From: Nocardia panacis
Lineage (GTDB): Bacteria; Actinomycetota; Actinomycetes; Mycobacteriales; Mycobacteriaceae
Reading direction: 5' to 3'
DNA length: 64,000 nt
Assembly (NCBI RefSeq): GCF_003598715.1
Contig: NZ_QZFU01000016.1
Location: forward strand, 930,001 to 994,000
The position numbers were made by a program, and so were the translations under genes. The notes under the pieces were generated by a model that was not told the origin of the DNA, made no database searches, and saw nothing but the letters and a program-made list of their open reading frames with translations. Shown one piece after another: positions 46,260 through 60,452 of this stretch; position 1 is the first letter of the stretch; every line of letters begins with the position of its first letter.

Positions 46260-47840
46260 ATGCAGACACAGCAGGCGCAGCAGGTACAGCGCACGCTGCC
46301 CACGATCCCCCCCACTACCTCCGATATCCGCACCCCGGACAGCGCGCCACCGCGCGCCACAGCCCGCGCCTGGGCCGGACTCGCCGCGCTCGCCCTGGCG
46401 CTGCTGCTGCTCGCCGTGGACGCGACGGTGCTCGACCTCGCCATTCCGGCGATCAGCGCCGACCTCGCCCCGAGCACCACCCAGCTGCTGTGGATCATCG
46501 ACGTCTACTCGTTCGTCCTGGCCGGTCTGCTGGTCATGATGGGCAACCTGGGCGACCGGATCGGCCGCCGCAGGCTGCTGCTGATCGGCGCCGCGGGCTT
46601 CGGCCTGGCCTCGCTGCTCGCGGCCTGGTCCGTCTCGCCCGAGATGCTCATCGCGGCGCGCGTGCTGCAGGGCGTCGCGGGCGCCACCCTCATGCCCGCC
46701 ACCCTGGGCCTGATTCGCGCCATGTTCCTCGACCCGCGCCAGCGCACCATCGCCATCGCGGTGTGGAGCGCGATGGCGGGCGGCGGCGCGGCGGCCGGAC
46801 CGCTGCTCGGCGGCTGGCTGCTCGAGCACTTCTGGTGGGGTTCGGTCTTCCTGGTGAACGTGCCGGTCATGCTGGTGCTGATCGCGGTCGGGCCGCTGCT
46901 GGTCCCGGAGTCGCGCGACCCGAATCCGGGCCGCTTCGACGTGGTGAGCGCGCTGCTGTCCATGTCGGCGCTGGTGCCGCTGGTGTACGCGATCAAGGAG
47001 ACCGCGGCGCACGGCTTCTCGCCGGTCGCGACGGTGGTCGGCGTCATCGGTGCGGCGGCCGGTATCGCCTTCGTGCGCAGGCAGCGCCGCGTCGAACAGC
47101 CGATGCTCGATCTGCGGCTGTTCGCGCTGCCCCGGTTCCGCACCGCCGTGCTGACCAACCTGCTCGCGGTCTTCGCGCTGGCGGGCGTGCTGTTCTTCGG
47201 TTCGCAGTACCTGCAACTGGTGCTGGGCCGCTCGCCGATGCAGGCGGGCGTGCTCCTGCTGCCCGGCCTGGCGGCGAGTGTGCTGGCCTCGTTGGCCGCG
47301 GCCTGGTTGGTGCGCTTCTGGCGGCCCGGCCTCGTGCTCGCCGTGTCGCTGGCTGTCGCGGCGCTGGGCGCGGTCGCCTTCCTGTGGCTCACCCCCGAGG
47401 CCACGAGCACCACGGCGTTCATCATCGGCTTCCTGCTGATCGGCGCGGGCACCGGAATCGCGCTCACCGTATCCGCGGACCTGGTGGTCAGTTCCGCTCC
47501 GGTGGCGCGCGCGGGCGCGGCGGCGGCCATCTCCGAGACCGCCTACGAGACCGGTGTCGCATTGGGTGTCGCGGTGCTGGGCAGTGCGGTGATGGCGGTC
47601 TTCCGCAACGGGATCGACCTGACCCACGTGCCCGCGGACGGTATGGGCCAGGCGTCCGAATCCCTCGGCGCGGCCACGCATTTCGCTCGCGAACTGCCCG
47701 AGGCGGTGCGGTCTGCCTTCCTCGCCTCGGCGCACGAGTCCTTCCTCGACGGAATGCACTTGGCCGCCATCGGCACCGCCGTGATCATGGCGGTGGCCGC
47801 GGTCATCGCCTTCCGACTGCGCGCCGACCGCGCGCACTGA
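46260..47840 (+). CDS. MFS efflux transporter, DHA2 (14-TM) family
   Basis: A 526-aa drug:H+ antiporter-type permease. It has about 14 hydrophobic segments, with LLLLAVDATVLDLAIPAISA in TM1, motif A GNLGDRIGRRRLLLIG after TM2, motif B LQGVAGATLMPATLGLIRAM, and motif C WSAMAGGGAAAGPLLGG in TM5. These are diagnostic for the EmrB/QacA group. The start is uncertain: ATG 46260 is used, TTG 46248 is in frame. The divergent TetR gene and the paired operators suggest substrate-induced expression. The substrate is unknown. Confidence 0.92.
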   Translation: MQTQQAQQVQRTLPTIPPTTSDIRTPDSAPPRATARAWAGLAALALALLLLAVDATVLDLAIPAISADLAPSTTQLLWIIDVYSFVLAGLLVMMGNLGDRIGRRRLLLIGAAGFGLASLLAAWSVSPEMLIAARVLQGVAGATLMPATLGLIRAMFLDPRQRTIAIAVWSAMAGGGAAAGPLLGGWLLEHFWWGSVFLVNVPVMLVLIAVGPLLVPESRDPNPGRFDVVSALLSMSALVPLVYAIKETAAHGFSPVATVVGVIGAAAGIAFVRRQRRVEQPMLDLRLFALPRFRTAVLTNLLAVFALAGVLFFGSQYLQLVLGRSPMQAGVLLLPGLAASVLASLAAAWLVRFWRPGLVLAVSLAVAALGAVAFLWLTPEATSTTAFIIGFLLIGAGTGIALTVSADLVVSSAPVARAGAAAAISETAYETGVALGVAVLGSAVMAVFRNGIDLTHVPADGMGQASESLGAATHFARELPEAVRSAFLASAHESFLDGMHLAAIGTAVIMAVAAVIAFRLRADRAH

Positions 47841-48002
47841 GCGGCTGCCCGGCGAGGCGCTGATTCAGCTTGGGCTCGATTCCTTCCGCTCCGGCAGGAT
47901 CGCGCCTCGCCCTCGATTCGTAGTGGTCGGGGTGGGCCGCTGAGCCGAATTCGGCGACGACGGCCGGTCGGGTGTCCGAGCCCGGCGATGACACGGGCGG
48001 GT
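47841..48002. other. Gap between convergent pump and cyclase genes
   Basis: 162 bases with a long-range inverted repeat: GGCGAGGCGC (47851-47860) and GCGCCTCGCC (47902-47911). It could fold into a terminator-like stem with a 41-base loop shared by the two convergent genes. No gene is visible. Confidence 0.4.
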
Positions 48003-49592
48003 TCAGCCCGAGGCGGCCGGACCTTCCACGGTCGTCGGCCGAGAGTGGGGGCGGGGTCGGGCCAGACGGGTCGGCAGGATGCGACCGCGCAAGGTGACCA
48101 GCTCACCGAGCTGCCAGCGGGCGGATTCGGTGGGCATGGCGGCATCGACCGTGCTGGCCGAGGCCAGCAGGAGATCGTCGTGTTTGGCCAGTTCGCACAG
48201 GCGGGCGGCCTCGTTGACCGGGTCGCCGATCACGGTGAACTCGTAGCGCCTGCGCGCGCCGACATTCCCGGCGACCACCGGGCCGGAGGAGACGCCGATG
48301 GCGGCGATGAAATCGGGAGCGGAACTGTCGAGCCGATCGCGGATGGCGCGGCCGCAGGCCAGGGCCGCGCCGGGGGCGTCGGACAGTGCGGTGGGCGTGC
48401 CGAAGACGGCGAGGGCGGCATCGCCCTCGAACTTGTTGAGCAGGCCGCCGAAGCGTTCCACCTCGTCCACCACGATCCCGAAGAAGCGATTGAGGATGGC
48501 GACGATCTCGCGTGCGGGACGGGTGGCGGCCATGGTGGTGGAGCCGACGATATCGATGAACAGCGCGGCCGCCTCCGTCTCGACCCCGCCGGGGGTCGGA
48601 TCGCCCGCCAACGCCGCCGCCGCGACCTCGTGGCCCACATGTCGGCCGAACAGTTCGCGCAGCCGCTCCCGTTCGCGCAGTCCGTCCACCATGTGGTTGA
48701 AACCGCTTTGCAGCTCACCCAATTCGGTGCCGTCGTAGACGGTGACCGCGACATCGAGGTCACCGTCCTCGACCCGGCGCAGGGCCTGTCGCACCCCGCG
48801 AATGGGCGCCACGGTCGCCGAGACGACCTGCATGGTGAGCAGTTGACCGAAGACCAGCATCGCCCCGCCCAGCGACAGCACGCACACCGCGAGCCGTTCG
48901 GTGCTCACCGAATCCTGGACCAGCGCCCACACGGCCACCGTCATCAAGAGGGTCAGCGGCACGCCGGTGCCGAGCAGCCACACCAGCAGCGCCCGCCCGA
49001 AGACGCCGATGCCGCGCCGCCGCTGCGCGGGCGCTGCCTCCAATACCCGTGCGGTGATCACCCGCAGCGCGAACTCCATCAGCAGATAGCTGTTGGTGCA
49101 GACGAACAGTGCGCTGAATACGTTGCCGAGCAGCAGTTTCGGGATCAGGGCGTGCTCGGCCACGCCGTAGAGCGGCACCAGGACGGCCGCGCCGAGCAGC
49201 CACAGCAGCGCTTCGTGCAGCACCAGCCGCCGCGGCAGCCGCGAAGCCGCGATCTGCTCGGCCTCGTCGGGCACCCCGTCGGGATGTTTGGCCCAGCGCA
49301 GCGCGCGTAATGCGTGCGCGGTCCCCCAAACGACACCGATGACCACGATGGTCCCGATGATCAGCGGTGACACCACGAGATTCAGGAAGATCAGCCGCCG
49401 GGTGAACAGCGGCGGTCCCGGCAGCACGAATCCGACCAGTGCCGTGGCCACCGCGATCCCGAGCAGGTTCGCGATCAGCGACGGCACCGTCAGCAGCAGT
49501 TGGATCCGCAGCCGCCGCACCGTCGAATCCTCGTCGACGGGTCCGAGCAGCCGCGACCCGTACGCGGTGGCGGACTCGTCGTGGTCGGACAT
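48003..49592 (-). CDS. Membrane-bound class III adenylate/guanylate cyclase with HAMP domain
   Basis: A 529-aa protein with six predicted membrane helices (within ~28-250). A HAMP linker (~256-308, APIRGVRQALRRVEDGDLDV) and a class III cyclase domain (~335-510) follow. Catalytic residues are all present: metal ligands Asp347 (FIDIVGST) and Asp391 (KFEGDAAL), adenine-selecting Lys387 and Asp457 (VIGDPVN), and transition-state Asn460 and Arg464. It is therefore probably an active adenylyl cyclase. The layout equals mycobacterial Rv1318c-Rv1320c/Rv3645 enzymes. It is transcribed alone, convergent with the pump gene. Confidence 0.93.
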   Translation of the reverse strand: MSDHDESATAYGSRLLGPVDEDSTVRRLRIQLLLTVPSLIANLLGIAVATALVGFVLPGPPLFTRRLIFLNLVVSPLIIGTIVVIGVVWGTAHALRALRWAKHPDGVPDEAEQIAASRLPRRLVLHEALLWLLGAAVLVPLYGVAEHALIPKLLLGNVFSALFVCTNSYLLMEFALRVITARVLEAAPAQRRRGIGVFGRALLVWLLGTGVPLTLLMTVAVWALVQDSVSTERLAVCVLSLGGAMLVFGQLLTMQVVSATVAPIRGVRQALRRVEDGDLDVAVTVYDGTELGELQSGFNHMVDGLRERERLRELFGRHVGHEVAAAALAGDPTPGGVETEAAALFIDIVGSTTMAATRPAREIVAILNRFFGIVVDEVERFGGLLNKFEGDAALAVFGTPTALSDAPGAALACGRAIRDRLDSSAPDFIAAIGVSSGPVVAGNVGARRRYEFTVIGDPVNEAARLCELAKHDDLLLASASTVDAAMPTESARWQLGELVTLRGRILPTRLARPRPHSRPTTVEGPAASG

Positions 49593-49756
49593 AGGTCGCA
49601 AGCGTAGGTCCGGGAACAGACGAGTGGGGTTCCCGGCGTTTCGCCGTGTCGCGCCGAAACACGCACCGGGCGGCGGTGGTCGGACTCTCGTATGCAGTGG
49701 CAGCGCCGTTGCCGCGACGTGTGGGTTCGGCCCGTCGCGGGATCCGTCGGGCGGAC

Positions 49757-51364
49757 TCAGCGCGCCGGGGGAAGCTCTTTCCGTTCCGTTCGCCCCGGCA
49801 GTTGGGTGGGCGCGGGCGATGGCAGCGCGGGCGGGGGAGCGGTGTAGTGGTGCGGGTAGTCGGGGTCGACGACGGTGGCGGCGATGTGGTGCGCGTACTG
49901 CGGGTCCGGGTAGCCGGCCGGGAGGTGACCGACGGGCTGATCGGTGTCGACGGTGACCTTGCGGGTGCGGCGAAGGGTGAAGGTGATCTCCTCCACCTCT
50001 TCGAAGGCCTGGCGCGCGGTGCGCAGCGGGTGGGTGGCCGTGTCGATGGCGTTGGCGACGAACGAGGGCACCAGGGGACGGATGAGGCGGGCGGCGGTGT
50101 CGGTGAACGGGACCGTGCCGATGAGCGGAAGTTCCAGGCCGCCGCCGGATTTCGGTGCGTCCGGGGCGGTTGGTGCCTTGGTCGCCTGCGCGGGAAGGTT
50201 CGGTGTCATGGGTTCCTCGGGGCGATGGGGCGCGGCGGGCAGTTCGCCGCGGCGCTGCGGTTCGGCGATACCGATCTCCAGCCCGCCGATGGCGGCGAAG
50301 ACACGGGTGCGCTCGCGCTCGCGGTCGATGGCGGCGTCCGCCGCGACGGCGAGGCGGGTCGCGGTGAGTTCCTGTTCGGCGCGCAGCCGCGCGGCGGCCG
50401 CGCGCGCCTCGGCGCGGGTGGCGGAAATGGAGGTGTCGGCGGCGTGGTCGGCCCGGTCCTGCGCGATGCGGGCGGCGAGGCGGCGATCGAAGAAGGTCTC
50501 GCCGCGCCACCAGCGCAGCAGCAGCGGCAGCAGTGCGAGCAGGATCCCGCCGAGCCAGGTGAGCGCGCGCAGCGCGAACGCGCCGCCGTCGCGCCGGGTG
50601 TGCGCGTTCATCGCCGACCAGCGGGCGCCGAGGCCGCGATCGGCGGCGGCGACGGCGCCGGATTCGGCGGTGGTGAGCGCCTTTTCGGCCGCGGCGACGC
50701 GTCGGTCGGCCGGATCGGCCTTGGCCTGGGTCGCGGTGAAGCGTTGGCGGGCCTCGTCGAGCATGTCCTCGGCGGTGCGGGCCTCGGGGCCGCGACCGGG
50801 GACGCCGGTGATCCTGGTCTGCGGGCATTCGGGTGTCGGATGGAATTCGCATCTGGCGATGACCAGTGTGCGGTCGATATCGGTTCGCGCGGCGGCGATG
50901 GCGCGACCCAGGGCGACCCGATCCGCTCGCGCGCGTTCGAGTTCGGTGCGCGCGGCCACCACGGCGGGTGCGGAATCGACCGCGCGCCGGGCGTTCTCGG
51001 CGATGATCCGGTCGACGGTGCCGCCGAACATGGCCAGTACCGCCAATTCGGCGACCACCGCGCCGATTAGGACCGCGACTCCGATTCGAACGGGCGGGCC
51101 GAGCCGGTCGGGCATCCGCCCCGGTTTCGCCGTGGCCAGTGCCCGCCCGATGGCCCCGGTGAGTATGGCGACCAGCACCGCCACCGAGATCGCCGCGCCC
51201 GCAGGCCAACTCCCGATCAGCGCACATCCGGTGACGATTCCGGCGACGACCGCGCACAGCAGCACGACCGCGCCCGTGACGGCATAGCCGGATCGCTCAC
51301 CGCGTTCGAGGTCGGCGCCGCGCCCGGATCCGCCGAGCCAGCCGAATACGCCGGTGACCGTCAT
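49757..51364 (-). CDS. DUF4407 membrane protein
   Basis: A 535-aa protein. Three hydrophobic segments occur in the first ~110 residues (TGAVVLLCAVVAGIVTG, the next after SWPAG, then RIGVAVLIGAVVAELAVLAM). An extracytoplasmic coiled-coil-rich region (~115-235, RRAVDSAPAVVAARTELERA) contains two Cys in ARCEFHPTPECPQT and RITGVPGRGPEARTAEDMLD, typical of DUF4407. A fourth helix (~265-285) precedes a long cytoplasmic coiled coil and a Pro-rich C-terminus ending in TERKELPPAR. DUF4407 proteins have unknown function. ATG 51364 is used (ggagg 12 bases upstream); ATG 51376 is in frame. It is divergent from the chorismate mutase gene. Confidence 0.82.
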   Translation of the reverse strand: MTVTGVFGWLGGSGRGADLERGERSGYAVTGAVVLLCAVVAGIVTGCALIGSWPAGAAISVAVLVAILTGAIGRALATAKPGRMPDRLGPPVRIGVAVLIGAVVAELAVLAMFGGTVDRIIAENARRAVDSAPAVVAARTELERARADRVALGRAIAAARTDIDRTLVIARCEFHPTPECPQTRITGVPGRGPEARTAEDMLDEARQRFTATQAKADPADRRVAAAEKALTTAESGAVAAADRGLGARWSAMNAHTRRDGGAFALRALTWLGGILLALLPLLLRWWRGETFFDRRLAARIAQDRADHAADTSISATRAEARAAAARLRAEQELTATRLAVAADAAIDRERERTRVFAAIGGLEIGIAEPQRRGELPAAPHRPEEPMTPNLPAQATKAPTAPDAPKSGGGLELPLIGTVPFTDTAARLIRPLVPSFVANAIDTATHPLRTARQAFEEVEEITFTLRRTRKVTVDTDQPVGHLPAGYPDPQYAHHIAATVVDPDYPHHYTAPPPALPSPAPTQLPGRTERKELPPAR

Positions 51365-51561
51365 CGGATCCCACATCCTCCACGCCCCAGTCGTCTTCGC
51401 GTACCCGGCCACGATCGGTGCTGACAGCGTGACAGGCCGCGGCCCGACACACCGAGCACGCGTCCCGGTCTGTGGGCAGCCTCACATCGTTCCGAATCCG
51501 GTATGCCCGCGGTCCGCCTACGCTGGCTCGGTATTTCGTTGTCGAGGGGACGGAGTCGAGC

Positions 51562-52149
51562 ATGCGGGTGCTTTTGGCGTCGGTCGCGGCGGCGCTGCTG
51601 GCCTCGGTGGTGGGCAGCGCGGCGGTGGGTAGTGCGGGCCTCGCGCGGGCCGAGGCGTCCGGGTCCCTGGATCGCCTGGTGGGACTGGTCGCCGACCGGC
51701 TCGACACCGCGGATTCGGTGGCCGCCGCCAAATGGGCGAGCGCGGGCGCCGATGCCGCGGTCGATGATCCGGCGCGGGAGGCGCAGGTGTACGCGGCGAT
51801 GACGCGCCTGGGCGCCGCGAGCGATCTGCCCGAGAATTGGGTCGGCCAGGTGTTTTTCGGTCAGATCGAGGCGAGCAAGACGGTGCAGCGCGGCTTGCTG
51901 CTGCGCTGGCGTTTCGATCCCGCGCGGGCGCCCGCGGCGCCGCCGGATCTGTCCGCGGTGCGGCCGCGCATCGATGGGCTCAATGCCGAGATCGTGGCGG
52001 AGTTGGCCGCGCATCGCGCCGAGCTGGCGGCACCGGATTGCGCGCAGCGCTTGGCGCGCAGCGTCTTCGAGGCGTTCGCGTCGCGGCCCGGTGATGCGCT
52101 GCACCGGGTGGCGCTGGTGCGGGCGACGGTCGTGCTCTGCGCGGGGTGA
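51562..52149 (+). CDS. Secreted chorismate mutase (AroQ-gamma type)
   Basis: A 195-aa all-helical chorismate mutase with a Sec signal peptide (~1-31, ending GLARAEAS). The enzyme converts chorismate to prephenate. Conserved stretches: LVGLVADRLDTADSVAAAKW, VFFGQIEASKTVQRGLLLRW and PPDLSAVRPRIDGLNAEIV, closely following the M. tuberculosis secreted enzyme Rv1885c (FDDQIRATEAIEYSR...PPDLSASR). Catalytic Arg/Lys/Gln positions are represented, with a Cys pair near the C-terminus (PDCAQRL, VVLCAG). The ATG is at 51562. Extracellular AroQ enzymes are found in several pathogens; the purpose is not settled. Confidence 0.88.
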   Translation: MRVLLASVAAALLASVVGSAAVGSAGLARAEASGSLDRLVGLVADRLDTADSVAAAKWASAGADAAVDDPAREAQVYAAMTRLGAASDLPENWVGQVFFGQIEASKTVQRGLLLRWRFDPARAPAAPPDLSAVRPRIDGLNAEIVAELAAHRAELAAPDCAQRLARSVFEAFASRPGDALHRVALVRATVVLCAG

Positions 52150-53047
52150 ACCGGAAGCTCTGGGCATTTTGCCCAGAAACCTTGCCGAAATATTTCCGGC
52201 TCGGGCAGCTCCGGTCGGAGTTACTGTCGAGTTCGGCGGCGAAGTACCCGAAATATCCTGTGGTCCGGGCCACTTCGTGACGGTTGCTGGTGGTGTGCTG
52301 AAAACCACAGGCCCCGAAAGAGTCCGGACGGTCGGATGGGTGTGGCCGCGCCCGGTCCCGCTGTCGGAAATCTCTCATTCGTGTCCGGTTTAACTCCGCG
52401 ACGACCATCTGGTTTGTCCGCCCTCGCGCCGGGGAAATCCTCTTCGACGCAGGTGAACGGCAGTGCCGTCGGACCTGTGCTGTTGCTCGAGCCCATGTGC
52501 CGCCAGTGTGGGGAAGGTGCGCGCGCGGGTTCGGGGTCTCGATCGCGCCGCATTCGCTGCTTTACACTGAATAACGCGCACACGTGGAGGACCGAATGAA
52601 AAAGCCCAGCTAGACCAGGTTATTAGTGCAACCTAAGTTGGTTGGGCCACGGACCTGACTTATCGTTTGCTCTTACGCCGGACTCAAAAATGTTCGGCAC
52701 CATCGCCCGCTCGGGCAGCCCCCAGCGTAGCGGGCGAGCACCCGCACGAAGGTAATGATCGTGTTAGAGATCCGTTACCGACGCAGCACCCACGACGTCA
52801 CTACGGCGGGTGACACAACTGGAGACCGACTGCACCAGCGGTGCGGGTCCAGGCTCACCAGGCGAGATCCTGCGCGAGAACGCAGCGCCGGGGAGCACCG
52901 CGAATCGAACACCGAAACCATCAGCGCGGCTGGTTTCCGGAACGTACGGGCGCAGTCTTGACAGAGGCGTTCGACGCAGGCCGTTCATCTAGAGCCGAAC
53001 GCTCTTCGTGACGGACTAGAGAAGGCCGATTTCTTGAAGGCAGAGGC
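52150..53047 (+). promoter_or_regulatory. Long gltB leader region with hairpins and a five-codon open frame
   Basis: 898 bases between the mutase and gltB without a normal gene. A tiny frame, ATG at 52596 to TAG at 52613 (MKKPS), is preceded by gtggagga at ideal distance. Downstream, CAACCTAAGTTGGTTG forms a short dyad, and CGCCCGCT (52704-52711) pairs with AGCGGGCG (52729-52736). Arg/Ala-type frames elsewhere have no start signals. The region may hold one or more promoters for gltBD and an attenuation device; no known riboswitch class was recognised. Confidence 0.4.
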
Positions 53048-57686
<4,639 letters not shown>

Positions 57687-57694
<8 letters not shown>

Positions 57695-59156
57695 CCAGCA
57701 AGGATTCATGAAGCACACCTCGCGTGAGCTGCCGACGCGACGGCCGGTGCCGCTGCGCCTGATGGACTGGAAGGAGGTCTACGAGGAGAAGTTCTCCCAC
57801 GACACCCTCCGGACCCAGGCCAGTCGCTGCATGGACTGCGGTATCCCGTTCTGCCACAACGGCTGTCCGCTCGGCAATCTCATTCCCGAGTGGAACGACC
57901 TGGTCTACCGGGACCGCTGGCGCGAGGGTATCGACCGACTGCACGCCACCAACAACTTCCCGGAGTTCACCGGGCGGCTGTGCCCGGCCCCGTGCGAGGC
58001 GTCCTGTGTCCTCGGCATCAACCAGGACGCGGTGACCATCAAGCAGGTCGAGGTCGAACTCATCGAGAACGCCTTCGAGGAAGGCTGGGTCACCCCCGTC
58101 TACCCGACCCGGCTCACCGGTAAGCGGATCGCGGTCGTCGGCTCCGGCCCGGCCGGGCTGGCCGCCGCCCAGCAGTTGACCCGCGCGGGCCACACCGTGA
58201 CGGTGTTCGAGCGGGCCGACCGGATCGGCGGCCTGATGCGCTACGGCATTCCGGAATTCAAGATGGAGAAGCGCTTCATCGACCGGCGGATGGCGCAGAT
58301 GGAGGCCGAGGGCACCATCTTCAAGACCGGCGTCAATGTGGGCGTCGATATCACCGCCGAACAACTGCGCGAGCAGTTCGACGCGATCGTGCTCTCCGGT
58401 GGCGCCACCATCGCGCGCGATCTGCCGATTCCGGGCCGCGACCTGGACGGGATCCATCAGGCGATGGAGTTCCTGCCGTGGGCCAACCGGGTGCAGCTCG
58501 GCGACGAGGTCACCGACGCCGACGGTCTGCCGCCCATTCACGCGAAGGGCAAGCGGGTCGTCATCATCGGCGGCGGCGACACCGGCGCGGACTGCCTCGG
58601 CACCTCGCATCGGCAGGGCGCGGCCTCGGTGCATCAGTTCGAGATCATGCCGCGTCCGCCGCAGGAGCGCGCCGTCTCCACGCCGTGGCCGACCTATCCG
58701 CTCATGTACCGGGTGTCCTCGGCGCACGAGGAGGGCGGCGAGCGGGTGTTCTCGGTGAACACCGAACGTTTCGTCGGCGCGGACGGCAAGGTGACCGGAC
58801 TCGACGCGCACGAGGTCAAGATGGTCAATGGTCGTTTCGAGAAGGTGGCGGGCACCGACTTCACCCTCGAGGCCGATCTGGTGCTGCTGGCCATGGGCTT
58901 CGTCGGACCCCAGAAGCCGGGCCTGCTCACCGATCTCGGTGTCGGCTACGACCAGCGCGGCAATGTCCAGCGCGACAAGAACTGGGCCACCAATGTTCCC
59001 GGCGTCTTCGTCGCGGGCGATATGGGTCGCGGCCAGTCGCTGATCGTGTGGGCCATCGCCGAGGGGCGGGCCGCCGCCGCGGCGGTCGACCGGTTCCTCG
59101 AGGGCGAGTCGGCGCTGCCCGCGCCGATCGCGCCGACCGCGGTCGCCCAGCGCTGA
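57687..59156 (+). CDS. gltD: Glutamate synthase small subunit
   Basis: A 489-aa NADPH-oxidising beta subunit that passes electrons through FAD and 4Fe-4S clusters to GltB. N-terminal Cys-rich segments bind the two clusters: [20 protein letters not shown] and [14 protein letters not shown]. The FAD site is [15 protein letters not shown], the NADPH site [14 protein letters not shown], and the C-terminal FAD motif [16 protein letters not shown]. The GTG at 57687 has ggagg 6 bases upstream and overlaps the gltB stop, giving translational coupling. A strong terminator follows. Confidence 0.97.
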
Positions 59157-59195
59157 GGTTGCCGTGCCGACCCCAACCGGCTGACTCCAATCACG

Positions 59196-59230
59196 GGACG
59201 CCTGTGGACAACTCGTCCACAGGCGTCCTT
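59196..59230 (+). terminator. Strong intrinsic terminator after gltD
   Basis: A perfect 14-bp stem (GGACGCCTGTGGAC 59196-59209, GTCCACAGGCGTCC 59215-59228) with loop AACTC is followed by TT. It lies 40 bases after the gltD stop. The stem happens to contain a DnaA-box-like TGTGGACAA. Confidence 0.85.
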
Positions 59231-59489
59231 CGTGCGGCCGGGGCGACGGAAATCGGACTACCTAGGCGGTTCGTCTGGCATCAGCCCGCGCGACCCTTTA
59301 TTGTGTTCAGCGGCGTGCTGTTGATCTTGGCACTCGTTAGTGGACGACGCTCTCGTATAACGCACGTCATATCGTCTGGTCAGCCGAGTTAACCAGGCGT
59401 GCACGGGAAAGACATCCGTCGAGTTCAGCATCGGTGCGGCAACTTGTCGGTGGATGTCCCACACAGGGCGACATGTGAACTGGAGCGGT

Positions 59490-60389
59490 ATGCGGTTGAG
59501 AAAGGTTGTCGCGGCCCTCGGTGCGTCCGCGGCGTTGACGTCCGGCATGGTCCTCGGGACCGGGTCCGCGAGTGCGGATTCCGGCTGCCCCAACCTGTAT
59601 GTGGTTGCGATTCCGGGAACTTGGGAAACCGGCCACGAGAAGAAACCCCAGCCCGGCATGCTCTCGGGCGTCACCAACAACATGCCCGGTTCGGCCGAGG
59701 TCAACTACGTGAACTACGCCGCCACCGCGTTCCCGTGGGAGGGCGACGTCTACGCCCAGTCCAAGCGCGAGGCCGTCGACAATGCGCGCGGCATGGTGCT
59801 GAACATGGTGAGCCGCTGCGGCAACACCAAGGTCGCCATCCTCGGCTACAGCCAAGGCGCGGACGCCGCGGGCGATCTCGCCGCCGAGATCGGCACGGGT
59901 GTCAGCGCGATCCGTCCCGAGCGGGTGGCCGCCGTCGGCCTGATCTCCGATCCGCGCCGTTCCCCGACCGACGCCCAGGTGGGTCCGCCCGCCCCCGGCG
60001 CGGGCGCGAGCGGTCCGCGTATCGGCGGCTTCGGCTGGGTCAGCGACCGGGTGCGCACCATCTGCGACTCGGACGACCTGTACTGCTCCACCTCGGAGGA
60101 CGATTTCGTCACCCGCTTCGCCGGATTCGCCGCGCAGAGTTCGGATCTCAATCCGGCCAACCTGTGGCGCTACCAGTTGGAGCTCGGTGCGATCACCAAT
60201 GACCTGTTCGCGCACGGCGGCATTCCGACGCTGCAATCGCAGTTGACGGATTCGGCCAATCAGCAGCGGGCCAAGGATCTCGAGCACTTCTACAAGTCCC
60301 AGGCGCACACCCTCTACGGCAGCTACCCCGTAGGCGGCGGTCAGACGGCGGTGTCCTGGATGCACAACTGGATCGCGGGCCAGATCTGA
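59490..60389 (+). CDS. Secreted cutinase-family (Culp-like) serine esterase
   Basis: A 299-aa alpha/beta hydrolase of the cutinase family. A signal peptide runs about 1-31 (MRLRKVVAALGASAALTSGM, cleaved near SASADS). IPGTWET opens the mature enzyme, the nucleophile elbow is GYSQGAD, a Cys pair frames the catalytic Asp region (CDSDDLYC), and HTLYGSYP supplies the His. The layout IPGTWE...GYSQG...GGFG...C-x6-C resembles mycobacterial Culp6 (Rv3802c), a lipase/thioesterase of the envelope, though that protein has a membrane anchor. ATG 59490 (tggag just upstream) is preferred over 59454, which would spoil the signal peptide. Confidence 0.88.
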   Translation: MRLRKVVAALGASAALTSGMVLGTGSASADSGCPNLYVVAIPGTWETGHEKKPQPGMLSGVTNNMPGSAEVNYVNYAATAFPWEGDVYAQSKREAVDNARGMVLNMVSRCGNTKVAILGYSQGADAAGDLAAEIGTGVSAIRPERVAAVGLISDPRRSPTDAQVGPPAPGAGASGPRIGGFGWVSDRVRTICDSDDLYCSTSEDDFVTRFAGFAAQSSDLNPANLWRYQLELGAITNDLFAHGGIPTLQSQLTDSANQQRAKDLEHFYKSQAHTLYGSYPVGGGQTAVSWMHNWIAGQI

Positions 60390-60401
60390 GTCGCTACGCG
60401 A

Positions 60402-60433
60402 AAATCCCCTCCGCCCGATAGCGGAGGGGATTT
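60402..60433. terminator. Bidirectional terminator after the cutinase gene
   Basis: AAATCCCCTCCGC (60402-60414) pairs perfectly with GCGGAGGGGATTT (60421-60433) around a six-base loop. A/T flanks allow termination in both directions, serving the cutinase and the convergent His-rich gene. Confidence 0.85.
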
Positions 60434-60452
60434 CTCGTCTTCGTGGCTGGAA

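Noticed and set aside
51361..52308. A 315-codon minus-strand frame over the chorismate mutase gene
   Set aside because: It is antisense to a gene with a signal peptide and clear mutase motifs, and it has no motif of its own.
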